NCBI GenBank assembly: GCA_964575335.1
Contig: CAZNPU010000006.1
Span: 1-64,000 of the forward strand
Source: CAZNPU01 sp964575335
Lineage (GTDB): Bacteria > Planctomycetota > Phycisphaerae > Phycisphaerales > SM1A02
Length of the DNA: 64,000 bases
Direction: 5' to 3'
The notes under the pieces were generated by a model, which was not told where the DNA came from, searched no databases, and was given only the letters and a program-made list of their open reading frames with translations. A program made the translations under genes and the position numbers. Below, piece by piece: positions 1-9,158 of this stretch (its first letter is position 1; the number at the start of each line of letters is the position of its first letter).

Positions 1-2140
1 TATCGCTGGCCACATACGTAAACCGGCCAACATCAAGCAGCACCGAGCGGCTGGTGTCGCTTGCTGACCCGCCGTCGCCGATGTTTGTAAACGTAACTTC
101 GCTTTCCACAATGCCTGGAGGCAGGGCGTTTGCATTGCTGGAAAAACCAATCACCACATCGGCAGCATCACCGGTTCCGTTGAGGGTGATATCCGTCGGC
201 GATGTGCTGCCATTCACTGAAATCCAATTCGCGCCACCCGCCACGCGCACCGTGACCGGCGTGGGACGTGTGCTGGTGATGGTGTACGTTTCCGTTGCGT
301 TGAACGGTCCGCCCACCGGTCCGCCTGCCGCCAACCCGCCCGCCGGCGTCACAGTGAAGCCAATTTGTCCAATCTCCACTGTGTGCGTGCGCACGTACTG
401 AATGCCGTTGGTGGTGTCTTCAAACAGCACATCACTGCTGTATATACCCGCAGGGAGCGAATTCACTGACGCTGCAAGCGACACAGTCACAGTTGCTGAA
501 TTGTTGTTCGCCACCGTTCCGCTCACCGGCGAGGTTCCGCCGTTGAGCAACAGCGGCGCATTGCCGCCTGCAACAATGCTCACCGTGTAATTCGCGGCCA
601 TTCCGGTGGTGTTCACGATCGAGTATTCCACGCTCGGATCGCTGAACGGTCCGCCGACCACGCCGATGTGTACCGGATGATCCGTCGGCGTCACCGACAA
701 CCCTGCGCCCAGCGTGTCAACAAACATTGCGTTCGAGCCAATCGGGTCCAGCCAATCGCTCAAGCGTGTGCTGCTGGTTCCGCCGCCGGTCCATGAAACC
801 GAGAAGCGGCCGTACCAGTCCGAGGTCAAGCTGCTGCACGATGCGTATCCGCCGTGCAACTGTCCCACCACGCGATGGTTCTGATCAAACAGCGGCGAAC
901 CCGACGAACCCGGCTCCGTGGTGCCCAGGTCCCATTGGACGACCCGAACGTGTGTTCCGTCGCCGGGCACGGTGGTGCCCAGATAGCTCGTCGTCGGACA
1001 TTCGTCGTAATCAAAGCTGATGCGCTTTTCATCGGTGTTGGGGTGATGAATGCCCACCGCACTGCTCGGATGCGCTTCGCTGCGGCTCCAGCCGGCATAC
1101 GTCACGCCCCATGACGGATCGGGATCCTGCGAAAGCTCAACGAGCGTGAAGTCCGACGGCCCATACGAAGCTCGGAACGTCGAGCCGGTCTGGAACATAC
1201 TCAGCGACCCGTCGCCGCTTCCGCCGCTGGAGCTGCTTCCCACCGGTCGGCACCATGAGTTTTCGTAATTCCAGAACACCACCAGCGATGCAGCATTTCC
1301 TGCGTTAATGCCGCAATGGGCTGCGGTCATAAACAGCGGTCGGCGATCTTGGGCTGTGTTGTTCACCATGAATCCGGTGCAGAATCGACTTCCGCCGGTC
1401 GAGATCACGCCCACAGCCGCAATCTCATTCCGCCAGTCATCGCCTTCGGGGCATACAACGTCAACGTTGCACGAGCCTGAAGCGATGCCGCCGCCGTCAC
1501 GCTCACGGATGGCCCTGGCTCGGCGATTGGCAGCCGAAACACCGAACTCGCGATAGCCTACGTTGATCGATCCCAGCGTCAGGTCAAGCTGCGGAACCTC
1601 AACTTCGGGAATCGTCAATTCAATAATCAACTCTTCACCCGGAATTGGCGGCGTCCACAACTGGCCGTGATCCGCATTGTCGCGAGCCGTGAACGGCCGA
1701 ATCACGTCAACCATGTCGGCTGAATAGATAAAAAGCTGCCCGTTGGCCGGCATGAAATAGCGGGTAAAGCCCAGGTTGATCGACACGGCGCCCGGTGACT
1801 CCACACGCAGGCGCCACAGCAGCGTTTCACGGTCAAGCCGTTCCCATGTTCCGCTGTTGCCGGGCGTATATTCAACAGGATGCGGCACCGCATAGCGCGG
1901 CGCCAGGCCAAGAAGCGCATCTTCCTCATCCTGCTTCTGCACCGCTGCGAGGTCCAGCGGAGGAATCTGCTGTTTCTGAACGAAGTCAACCGGCATGACG
2001 TCGCGACTCATGGCGGTAGGCATCAGGAATGCGTCCTGCGCGGCTGCTTTGAAGCTCAATACGGCGCATGACGCTATGCTGAGTGACGCGACGGCGATCG
2101 TGCGTCGGGCACTCAATCTCGCTGGTGTCTTGGCAGACAT
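1..2140 (-). CDS. Secreted trypsin-like serine protease (lysyl endopeptidase type), C-terminus cut by window edge
   Basis: About 713 codons are visible, and the frame is open to base 1. The start at 2140 follows a GGAGAAGAAAG ribosome-binding site. A cationic, hydrophobic N-terminus ending near AAAQDA looks like a Sec signal peptide. The protease domain carries the three chymotrypsin-fold motifs: MTAAHCG (His, near residue 274), a GPSDFTLVEL segment (Asp, near 327) and TEPGSSGSPLF (Ser, near 415). Cysteine-rich stretches (SGSCNVDVVCPEG) resemble the lysyl endopeptidase branch of family S1. After the protease domain come at least two repeated beta-sandwich-like modules of about 100 residues, each with a GGPF motif and a hydrophobic LPAGIY or LPPGIV segment; these resemble BACON/Ig-like stalks. 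The protein is probably exported and degrades extracellular protein. Family confidence is high; cleavage specificity is inferred. Confidence 0.85.
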   Translation of the reverse strand, partial: MSAKTPARLSARRTIAVASLSIASCAVLSFKAAAQDAFLMPTAMSRDVMPVDFVQKQQIPPLDLAAVQKQDEEDALLGLAPRYAVPHPVEYTPGNSGTWERLDRETLLWRLRVESPGAVSINLGFTRYFMPANGQLFIYSADMVDVIRPFTARDNADHGQLWTPPIPGEELIIELTIPEVEVPQLDLTLGSINVGYREFGVSAANRRARAIRERDGGGIASGSCNVDVVCPEGDDWRNEIAAVGVISTGGSRFCTGFMVNNTAQDRRPLFMTAAHCGINAGNAASLVVFWNYENSWCRPVGSSSSGGSGDGSLSMFQTGSTFRASYGPSDFTLVELSQDPDPSWGVTYAGWSRSEAHPSSAVGIHHPNTDEKRISFDYDECPTTSYLGTTVPGDGTHVRVVQWDLGTTEPGSSGSPLFDQNHRVVGQLHGGYASCSSLTSDWYGRFSVSWTGGGTSSTRLSDWLDPIGSNAMFVDTLGAGLSVTPTDHPVHIGVVGGPFSDPSVEYSIVNTTGMAANYTVSIVAGGNAPLLLNGGTSPVSGTVANNNSATVTVSLAASVNSLPAGIYSSDVLFEDTTNGIQYVRTHTVEIGQIGFTVTPAGGLAAGGPVGGPFNATETYTITSTRPTPVTVRVAGGANWISVNGSTSPTDITLNGTGDAADVVIGFSSNANALPPGIVESEVTFTNIGDGGSASDTSRSVLLDVGRFTYVASD

Positions 2141-2464
2141 GACTTTCTTCTCCACGTGTGACTTGCTACAAAAACGGCCGGTACACACCACCGGCCGGAT
2201 GAGAGGGAAGTGCTTCAGTCACGGAACATGATTCAGGCTACCACCACAATTTTGCAAACACAATAATTTGTTGTGGTGTTCAACCCAAAAATTTGCAGTC
2301 GCTCCCAGGGTTCAGGATAAATATGTCCGATTTATGGTGGTTGCTCGCGGCCGTTTGAATGTCACCGGCATGCCGGTATCGCCCGCGGCGTGAGTATGCC
2401 GGCGGCAATCACGCCTACGGCCATAACCGCTGCGAATCCATGAGCAACAGCACAGGAGTTCGAC
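2141..2464. other. Divergent intergenic region, no gene seen
   Basis: This 324-base gap separates the protease (minus) from the ThuA lipoprotein (plus). Its centre (about 2230-2340) is AT-rich compared with the flanks and should hold both promoters. I could not fix convincing -35/-10 boxes. Short open frames here lack coding character. Confidence 0.5.
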
Positions 2465-3325
2465 ATGCTGACTCGGTTGTTCCCGGCCTTGGTGATGTTC
2501 GGAATCATCGCATGTACGCCACATGCAGCGCGTTCAATTCAGCAGGATGACCGCAGCGCTGCGAACGCAGATGCGCCTGCTCCCATGCGCGTTCTGGTAT
2601 TCAGCAAGACAGCAGGATTTCGGCACGATTCCATCCCCGCTGGCGTCGAGGCGATGAAGCAGCTCGGCACAGCACACGGCTTTTTCGTTGATGCTACGGA
2701 GGACGCCAACCGCTTTGCGGATGACAGTCTGGCGCGCTACAGCGTGGTGATCTTTCTCAATACCACGGGCGACGTGCTGAGCGATGCGCAGCAGGAAGCC
2801 TTTGAGCGCTACATCAATGCTGGAGGCGGATTCGTAGGCATACATTCCGCAACCGACACCGAACACGATTGGCCGTGGTACGGCAAGCTCGTCGGCGCGC
2901 GATTCCGCAGTCATCCAGCGATTCAAAAAGCTGTCGTTGAAGTAGTTGATCGGGCGCATCCATCAACAACGCATCTTCCTGAACGCTGGGAGCGCACCGA
3001 TGAGTGGTACGATTTTGATGCGCACCCGCGAACACGCATCGGCGATCGTCTGCGGCTGCTGGCTGTATTGGATGAAGCGACTTATGCGGGCGGGCAGATG
3101 GGCCAGGAGCATCCATTTGCATGGTGTCACGAGTTCAGCGGCGGGCGAGCGTGGTACACAGCAGGCGGGCACACTATCGAAAGTTTCTCCGAGCCGGCGT
3201 TTCTCCAGCATGTGCTTGGCGGCATCCAATGGGCAGCGGGCATCGATCCCGGCAGCGCATCGCTGAAAGTTCAGCATCTTCAATCGAAGCGAGAAGAGTC
3301 AGCCGATACAGCGCCTCAGCGATGA
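2465..3325 (+). CDS. ThuA-domain lipoprotein
   Basis: This 286-residue protein starts after an AGGAG site seven bases upstream of the ATG. The N-terminus LVMFGIIACTP carries a lipobox (IIAC), so it is probably a lipoprotein. From about residue 41 it matches the ThuA fold (trehalose-utilisation, glutamine-amidotransferase-like): RVLVFSKTAGFRHDSI at the start, GGGFVGIHSATDTEHDWPWY in the middle, and HPFAWCHEFSGGRAWYTAGGH near the end. ThuA domains in planctomycetes often accompany sugar catabolism, but no sugar genes lie next to it here. Its 3' end overlaps the convergent acetyltransferase by 10 bases. The family is certain; the substrate is unknown. Confidence 0.93.
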   Translation: MLTRLFPALVMFGIIACTPHAARSIQQDDRSAANADAPAPMRVLVFSKTAGFRHDSIPAGVEAMKQLGTAHGFFVDATEDANRFADDSLARYSVVIFLNTTGDVLSDAQQEAFERYINAGGGFVGIHSATDTEHDWPWYGKLVGARFRSHPAIQKAVVEVVDRAHPSTTHLPERWERTDEWYDFDAHPRTRIGDRLRLLAVLDEATYAGGQMGQEHPFAWCHEFSGGRAWYTAGGHTIESFSEPAFLQHVLGGIQWAAGIDPGSASLKVQHLQSKREESADTAPQR

Positions 3326-3903
3326 TTGGGATCGCGGTAAAGGTCGATGTAAAAATCCAGCAGCTTGCGGCCGTTGATCTCGCGTGTGCGTGCGTGGGTG
3401 AAGCCGAATTTTTCAAACAACTGAATGGCTGGGCCGCGCTCGATTCGCACATCCAGCACCACCTTCAGATAGCCTTGGTGCTGGCAGAAGCTCAGCGCTT
3501 TTTTCAGCAAGAGCGTTCCGACGCCGCGACGTCGAAAGGCCTTGCGAACGCGAAGGCGGCGGACTTCCGCAGCGTTGTCGTGCGTTTTCTGCACGCACAC
3601 CATACCGATGACCACGCCGGCATATGACGCCACCCAGAACGAGCTTTGCCCGCCGTCGCTGAAATAGCCCTCCTGAAGGTTGTCGATATCCGCACCGGTA
3701 TCGTTGTCGCCGATCATGCCTTCCAGAATGCTTTCCTGAAAGATCGCACGCAGCGCTGGCACATCGTCAAGCGACGCGGTGCGCACCTCCACCTGTTCAA
3801 GTTTGAAATCACACGCTGCATCGCTGCAGCATGAGCGCTCGCCGGATTCGCTCGGCGGCGATACCTGCGACTGCTGCGGGTTCGGCGTTGCGCTCCTGTT
3901 CAT
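3316..3903 (-). CDS. GNAT-family N-acetyltransferase
   Basis: The protein has 195 residues. A GNAT domain starts near residue 37 (VEVRTASLDDVPAL). The acetyl-CoA binding motif A is VRRLRVRKAFRRRGVGTLLL, giving the R/Q-x-x-G-x-G/A pattern as RRRGVG, and it is followed by the typical LFEKFGFTH end segment. The first 36 residues are polar, include a Cys pair (SCCSD), and are not part of the fold. It lies 20 bases downstream of the phosphoesterase gene on the same strand, so the two are probably co-transcribed. Substrate not predictable. Confidence 0.88.
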   Translation of the reverse strand: MNRSATPNPQQSQVSPPSESGERSCCSDAACDFKLEQVEVRTASLDDVPALRAIFQESILEGMIGDNDTGADIDNLQEGYFSDGGQSSFWVASYAGVVIGMVCVQKTHDNAAEVRRLRVRKAFRRRGVGTLLLKKALSFCQHQGYLKVVLDVRIERGPAIQLFEKFGFTHARTREINGRKLLDFYIDLYRDPNHR

Positions 3904-3923
3904 AGGGCATCATTCACGGGCGA

Positions 3924-4442
3924 TCAGGAATGGGCGACCTCCACAATCTCCACTGTATCGTGAACCGGATCAAGTATCGCCGCAGTATAGCGGGCAGCGC
4001 GAAACAAGGCCCCGGGATTGATGATTCGTGTTTGTTCCACGCGTTCATCCCGCACTTCGTGCGTGTGGCCGTGCAGAAGATAATCAACGCCGTCGCCCAT
4101 TGCCTGCCTCATCAGTTGCGGCAAGTGTCCGTGCGTAAACGCGATGCGCTTGCCTGCCACTTCCAGAATACCAAGGGGATGATCCACCTGTATACCCATG
4201 ATTTCCGCATAACGAGCGAGACTTTGCTCATCCCAGTCGCAGTTGCCGAACACGATGCGCGCGTTAAAGCCGACCAGCTCATCAATGACAGCCTCGCTGC
4301 CCAGGTCGCCCAGATGAAGCAGCACATCGACGCCGCGCTGACGCAGGAGAGCAACGGCAGCCCGGGTCATTTCATTTCGCCCATGCGAATCGGACAGAAT
4401 TCCGATGCGCTGAACATTCAATGCAATCGGTACGCGTGACAC
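3924..4442 (-). CDS. YfcE/MJ0936-type metallophosphoesterase
   Basis: A 172-residue calcineurin-like phosphoesterase with the full metal-binding motif set in order: DSHG (near residue 18), GDLGS (near 46), GNCDWDE (near 67), THGHLPQ (near 103) and GHTHE (near 127), ending with INPGAL. Length fits the small YfcE/MJ0936 phosphodiesterase group. The start is a GTG at 4442; no closer ATG fits before the first motif. Likely a cytosolic di-metal phosphodiesterase acting on small phosphodiesters, and first gene of a pair with the acetyltransferase. Confidence 0.92.
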   Translation of the reverse strand: MSRVPIALNVQRIGILSDSHGRNEMTRAAVALLRQRGVDVLLHLGDLGSEAVIDELVGFNARIVFGNCDWDEQSLARYAEIMGIQVDHPLGILEVAGKRIAFTHGHLPQLMRQAMGDGVDYLLHGHTHEVRDERVEQTRIINPGALFRAARYTAAILDPVHDTVEIVEVAHS

Positions 4443-4482
4443 TGCAACCCCGTATCAGTCAGTTCAGTTCATCAGTTTAGTG

Positions 4483-5619
4483 TTATTCAGATCGAGCGCG
4501 CCTGCGGCTGGTGCGTTCGAGCAATTCATCGACATAGGCCAGATACTGTTGCTCCAGCTCGCGCAGGTCGTGATTGAAATATTCCTGCGCAACGGCCGGG
4601 CCGACAGTGCTGAGCACGCTGATGCCGCGGCGTCGTCCGGTTGCAGTCACCACAGTCGTCGAGGCGGCAAGTCGTCCCACCAGCCGTCCTTCCGCCGCAT
4701 CGGTCAGCACTTCGGCCAATGCGGCACGGTACCGGCCGTTTTCTCCCTCAGCCAGAAAGTTCGTCAGCGCCCAGACCTGTGCGTAATACACCAGCAGCGT
4801 TTCCTTGCTGCTGCCCAGGAACGATTGCGGCGTGCGGGTCAGAAGATCGTTGAGCGGGATCAAGTGTCCTCGCCTCACAGCACGCCGAAGCGTCTCCTGT
4901 CGCTCACGATTGGCTGCGGGCGTAAACACCAGCACGCCGTCGTCGTTGCGGCGAAAGCCTTCCATATAGGTGGCGATGCCTTCTTCAAGCCAGACGGGCA
5001 GTTGATGCTTGAAGGTCTGCTGCGTGTATTGATGCCAGCCCTCGTGAGCGGCAATGGCCAGCGTGTCGTAGGGGAAGCTGTAGCGGTCGATGTAATACAG
5101 CACCGATGTGCCGCGCGTCGTGAATCCGCCTCGTCCGAGATTGGCGAACATTTCCGCCTGATCGGGCAGAAGTTCTTCCGTCTTAGCCTGCCACTGGCGG
5201 CGATTCTGAAACAGGTATGTCCGCAGCGGACGAGTGGGACGAGGCAGGTCGGCCAGCGCGGTGGTGTAATGGTTCAGCGCCCGTTCATAGAAATCAGGCA
5301 GCAGTTCAAGCATCCGCGCGTTGGTCAGCGTGGTGTAGACGCGGTAGTTGGCGGTGCTCACGATATAGCCGGGAAACTCGCCGAATTGCCAGGGTTCCAG
5401 CGACGGCGTCACCGGATCGTGATGGGCTGGTGCAGCATCTGATCCTGATTGCTGCGGTGTTGCAGCAACGCGGATATGCGGCACGGACGCTGCTGGCGTT
5501 GCGTCCTGCGTTGTTATGCTCAACGCTGTTTCGCAACCTGCAGAATTCTGGCGCGAAGCACAACCGGCAACCGCCGCCATCAGTTGCACAATCAGAATGA
5601 AGCGTACTGGTACTCGCAC
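4483..5619 (-). CDS. DUF1570-type gluzincin metallopeptidase lipoprotein
   Basis: This 378-residue protein starts at GTG 5619 behind a good CAGGAGTTCGCAG site. The signal ends in a lipobox (AAVAGC). The second half carries a zinc-peptidase signature AAHEGWHQYTQ (HExxH form, near residue 203) followed about 15 residues later by WLEEGIATYMEG, whose glutamate would be the third ligand, as in the peptidase MA/DUF1570 group common in planctomycetes. The segment before it (FYERALNHYTTAL, YLFQNRRQW) is also typical of DUF1570. The C-terminus is a basic, charged helix. Probably an envelope-anchored protease; substrate unknown. It lies 44 bases downstream of valS on the same strand. Confidence 0.85.
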   Translation of the reverse strand: MRVPVRFILIVQLMAAVAGCASRQNSAGCETALSITTQDATPAASVPHIRVAATPQQSGSDAAPAHHDPVTPSLEPWQFGEFPGYIVSTANYRVYTTLTNARMLELLPDFYERALNHYTTALADLPRPTRPLRTYLFQNRRQWQAKTEELLPDQAEMFANLGRGGFTTRGTSVLYYIDRYSFPYDTLAIAAHEGWHQYTQQTFKHQLPVWLEEGIATYMEGFRRNDDGVLVFTPAANRERQETLRRAVRRGHLIPLNDLLTRTPQSFLGSSKETLLVYYAQVWALTNFLAEGENGRYRAALAEVLTDAAEGRLVGRLAASTTVVTATGRRRGISVLSTVGPAVAQEYFNHDLRELEQQYLAYVDELLERTSRRRARSE

Positions 5620-5663
5620 CTGCGAACTCCTGCTCCCGTGGCCGCTTGGCCGGTCACTGACGA

Positions 5664-8600
5664 TCAGTCCAGCGATTCTAGCGCCCGTTGTGCTGCGGCC
5701 AGATCAGCCTCAGCCTGACTGAGCATGCGCCGGGTTTCTTCCACTTTCTCCGGCGGCGCTTTACTGAGATACCCCTCATTGCTCAATCTGTTGCGGAATC
5801 CCATGATCGCGCGTTCCTTGTCGGCGATGACCTTTGCCAGGCGATTTCGCTCCGCAGCGATGTCAACCTCATCAACCAACCCGCTCAGGTGCAATTCTCT
5901 TCCTTCGAATGCAAGCGGAATGCTCGGGCCGGTTGTCGCCTGCTTGCTGTGCAGTTCAACCTGCTCAAGTCCAGCAAGCGTTTCCACCACGCCGCCGGCC
6001 TGGGCAATCAGATCAAGCACATCCTGCGGAGCGGCAAGACGAATCCGTTTGCGGGGCGGCACCTGTCGCTCAGCTCGAAGCGCACGAATGGCGTTGGTGA
6101 GATTCTGCACACGCTCAAAGGTTGCGACAGCCGAAGCATCTTCAACTCGGCAGGCGATATCCGGCCAGGCAGCGGTGGCGAGCAGGTCGTTGGGCGGCAG
6201 CACGATGCCGTCCAGTCCTGCAGGACCAGCAGCTTGAATGTGCGGCCAGAGCGTTTCGGTCACGAAAGGCATAATCGGATGCAGCAGACGCATGATGGCG
6301 TTGAGCACCGTGCGCAAGACCTGTTGCTGAGCCGGATTGGTCTTGACCGTGGGCTTGATGGCTTCCAGATACCAGTCGCAGAAATCGCGCCACACCAGAT
6401 CGTACATCGCTTCGGCATAGACGTTGAACTGATACGCATTGAGCGCATCTTCAACAGCGTGCAGTGTGCGATGCAGCCGCGCGATAATCCACCTATCGAC
6501 AAGCGGCAGCTCATCGAGTTGCGCTGTTCCCGCAGTGTCCGCATTGAGATTGCTCAGCGCAAAGCGAGTGGCGTTCCAGATTTTGTTGGCGAAGTTGCGG
6601 CCGAGGTCGAACTTGCTTGAGGAATTGCGTGCAAGCGGTGCTTCATCGGTGGGGGAGGCAAGGCCGCTGGCTGCGCCGTAGCCGGAGATCATCGGCTTTT
6701 TGCAGTTCGGACAATTTTGCTCCGGCGCCGCCACGCGATAGCCAGCGGGACTGGTGATTTCCTTCGGCTGGAACATGTGGCTGCAATGTGGGCAGGCCAT
6801 ATCGACAGGCAGACGCACGTCCTGCGTGCTGGTAGCAATCTGCACGAGCGTAAAGCGCAAGGCATCAGCGCCGTGGCTGTGGACGATGTCGCGCGGGTCA
6901 ACGCCGTTGCCCAGCGATTTGCTCATTCGCTGACCGTGGCCGTCCTGAATCATCGGGTTGATGTAGACGTGATAGAACGGCAGCTTGCCATCACGGAAGT
7001 AGCGATTGAACATCACCATGCGCGACACCCACAGCGTGATGATGTCGCGGCCGGTGCAGAGCACTGAGGAAGGATTGAACTTCTCCAGCAGCGCATCGCC
7101 TTCGGGGATTTCTTCAGGAAACGCTGAAGGATCGGGCCAGCCCATCGTGGAAATGGGCCACAGCGCGGAAGAAAACCACGTGTCGAGCACGTCGGGATCC
7201 TGCTGGAATTTCAGATCTTCGATCTGAGATTTCAGGAAGCACTCTTCATCCCGCATGCAGATGAAGATGTCATACTCGCCCTCGGTTTCCTTCACGATCG
7301 GCATTAAGCGATCTGATTTCGGATCAACAACCGATCCGTCGCTGAGGCGAACGATGCGCACTTCGATTCCCTTGTCGCGCCACTTGCCCTCAACGAAAGA
7401 ATCCCAGCCCCACGACAGAAGTTCATCGGACCAGTTCTGTTGCGTGAGCATGACGCGCTTGTGCCACACCGGTATCCGGTGGCCCCACCAGATTTGTCTG
7501 CTGATGCACCAGTCGCGAATATTTTCGTGCCACTGCTGATATGTTTTCGCATACCGCGACGGGAAGAAGCGCAGCTCACCATCGCCCTGGCGAGGGGTAG
7601 TGCGAGCCGGCACGTCCTCGTGCCGAGCGTCGTGCTGGTTTTCGTGTTGGGCGGGTGCATCTGTCGCGCCGGGCGTACCGGTACTGGTGCCGGTGCCGGC
7701 ACGGGAACGTGCCGGCTCGCTGAGTGACGCGACGCCTTCGCGTTGATCGGGCGCCATTGCGCGCAGCGCTTCGCCCTTTAATCGATCATCAGTTACCTTC
7801 ACATACCACTGATCGCTCAAATACGGCTCAATCGGCACGTGACTGCGATAGCTGTGACCCACGCTGTGCGTGTACGGCTTGATGTCTTCAAGCAGATTGT
7901 GCGCTTTGAACCAGTTCACGATCTGCTTGCGCGCTTCCTCACGCGAGAGGCCGATGAATTGCTGCGCTTCGCTGGTGACGTCGGTCCAGCCGTGCTGATC
8001 TGAGATCGTCGCATCGGGCGCCATCACATTGATCATTGGCAGATTGTGCCGCTGACCGATCTCGTAATCGTTGGGATCATGCGCAGGGGTAACCTTGAGG
8101 AATCCCGTAGCGATGCGAGCTTTGGGATCGTTTTCATCACCGCCTCGCTCAACCGGAACAACCACGTAGTCATCAGCGATGATGGGTATCTCACGATCCA
8201 CAATCGGCAGTTTGACCTTGCGGCCGATGAACTGGGCAGCAAAGGGGTCTTTGGGATTCACCGCCACGGCGGTATCGCCCAGCATCGTTTCCGGGCGCGT
8301 GGTGGCGACCACGACATAGCGGGGCGCATCATCGTTTTGCTTTGTGCCGCTTTCTTCCACCAGGGGATAGCGCAGGTACCACATATGGCCCTGCACCTCC
8401 ACCATTTCGACCTCATCGTCAGCAAGCGCGGTCTGCGTGACCGGATCCCAGTTCACCAGACGTTTGCCGCGATAGATCAGGCCGTCTTTGAACAGTTGGA
8501 AGAACGCTTCGCGCACAGCCTTGGCGCACACTTCATCCATGGTGAAGCGGGTGCGGTCGTAATCGCACGAGCAGCCGAAGCTTTTGAGCTGGCTGATGAT

Positions 8601-9056
8601 GGTGGCTTCGTATTCATCCTTCCAGGTTTGAACTTTCTCGATGAATTGCTCGCGCGTGAAATCGGTTCGCCGCTTGCCCTGCAGCAGCAATCGCTTTTCG
8701 ACAACCGTCTGGGTGGCGATGCCTGCGTGATCGGTGCCGGGCATCCACAGCGTGTTGTCGCCAGCCATGCGGTGATAGCGGATAAGCACATCCTGCAGCG
8801 TGTTGTTGAGCGCATGGCCCAGGTGCAACGCTGCGGTGACGTTGGGCGGGGGAATGACAATGCAAAATGGCTTGCCCGGATCAGCAGGATCGGCGTGAAA
8901 CGCCTTGGCGGCATCCCAACGCGCAGCAACCTGCTCCTGGGCTGAGCTTGGCGTATAGGATTTCGGCAATTCGGCCATGACAGCTCCGGCTGGAGCTTTT
9001 CCCATCTCGTCGTTGTGTTTGCTTGCGTTCGAGGTTGATTGGCCTGTCGTGGTCAT
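5664..9056 (-). CDS. valS: Valyl-tRNA synthetase with two unusual insertions
   Basis: Class I aminoacyl-tRNA synthetase charging tRNA-Val. Reading from ATG 9056 gives about 1130 residues, longer than the usual 880-950. Signature motifs are present: PPPNVTAALHLGHALNN (HIGH form), the editing-domain sequence ATTRPETMLGDTAVAVNP, RQIWWGHRIPVW, and GQRMSKSLGNGVDP (KMSKS form). The C-terminus has the Val-specific coiled-coil arm (NRLAKVIADKERAIMGFRNR). Two insertions explain the length: a Thr/Gly/His-rich stretch of about 45 residues just before GDGELRFFPSRY, encoded by the palindromic element at 7602-7720, and a CPHC...CPNC zinc-ribbon-like segment after KMSKS. The frame also opens upstream to 9275, but that extension lies in the divergent promoter region and does not look like ValRS. 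Confidence 0.97.
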   Translation of the reverse strand: MTTTGQSTSNASKHNDEMGKAPAGAVMAELPKSYTPSSAQEQVAARWDAAKAFHADPADPGKPFCIVIPPPNVTAALHLGHALNNTLQDVLIRYHRMAGDNTLWMPGTDHAGIATQTVVEKRLLLQGKRRTDFTREQFIEKVQTWKDEYEATIISQLKSFGCSCDYDRTRFTMDEVCAKAVREAFFQLFKDGLIYRGKRLVNWDPVTQTALADDEVEMVEVQGHMWYLRYPLVEESGTKQNDDAPRYVVVATTRPETMLGDTAVAVNPKDPFAAQFIGRKVKLPIVDREIPIIADDYVVVPVERGGDENDPKARIATGFLKVTPAHDPNDYEIGQRHNLPMINVMAPDATISDQHGWTDVTSEAQQFIGLSREEARKQIVNWFKAHNLLEDIKPYTHSVGHSYRSHVPIEPYLSDQWYVKVTDDRLKGEALRAMAPDQREGVASLSEPARSRAGTGTSTGTPGATDAPAQHENQHDARHEDVPARTTPRQGDGELRFFPSRYAKTYQQWHENIRDWCISRQIWWGHRIPVWHKRVMLTQQNWSDELLSWGWDSFVEGKWRDKGIEVRIVRLSDGSVVDPKSDRLMPIVKETEGEYDIFICMRDEECFLKSQIEDLKFQQDPDVLDTWFSSALWPISTMGWPDPSAFPEEIPEGDALLEKFNPSSVLCTGRDIITLWVSRMVMFNRYFRDGKLPFYHVYINPMIQDGHGQRMSKSLGNGVDPRDIVHSHGADALRFTLVQIATSTQDVRLPVDMACPHCSHMFQPKEITSPAGYRVAAPEQNCPNCKKPMISGYGAASGLASPTDEAPLARNSSSKFDLGRNFANKIWNATRFALSNLNADTAGTAQLDELPLVDRWIIARLHRTLHAVEDALNAYQFNVYAEAMYDLVWRDFCDWYLEAIKPTVKTNPAQQQVLRTVLNAIMRLLHPIMPFVTETLWPHIQAAGPAGLDGIVLPPNDLLATAAWPDIACRVEDASAVATFERVQNLTNAIRALRAERQVPPRKRIRLAAPQDVLDLIAQAGGVVETLAGLEQVELHSKQATTGPSIPLAFEGRELHLSGLVDEVDIAAERNRLAKVIADKERAIMGFRNRLSNEGYLSKAPPEKVEETRRMLSQAEADLAAAQRALESLD
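7602..7720. repeat. Palindromic element inserted in-frame within valS
   Basis: A perfect 14-base inverted repeat, GCGAGCCGGCACGT at 7602-7615 and its complement at 7707-7720, encloses 91 bases rich in further CCGGCAC and GTGCCGG pieces. The element is read through in the valS frame and encodes a low-complexity stretch between conserved synthetase blocks. This resembles the protein-coding palindromic elements known from Rickettsia. That it is mobile is inference. Confidence 0.7.
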
Positions 9057-9158
9057 TGGCAATCCGCAGTGGCTTCGGTCGATTTCGTGTGGTTCGCAAA
9101 CGGTTTGGAAGCGGTCATGATAAGCCCACAGCACGCAATTGGGACATTCAACAGGCAG

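Noticed and set aside
4480..5442. A 320-residue open frame opposite the DUF1570 protease
   Set aside because: Antisense to the HEGWH motif and without recognisable features.
8046..8945. A 299-residue open frame opposite valS
   Set aside because: It lies wholly antisense to conserved synthetase motifs; translation shows no domain and mirrors the codon bias of valS.
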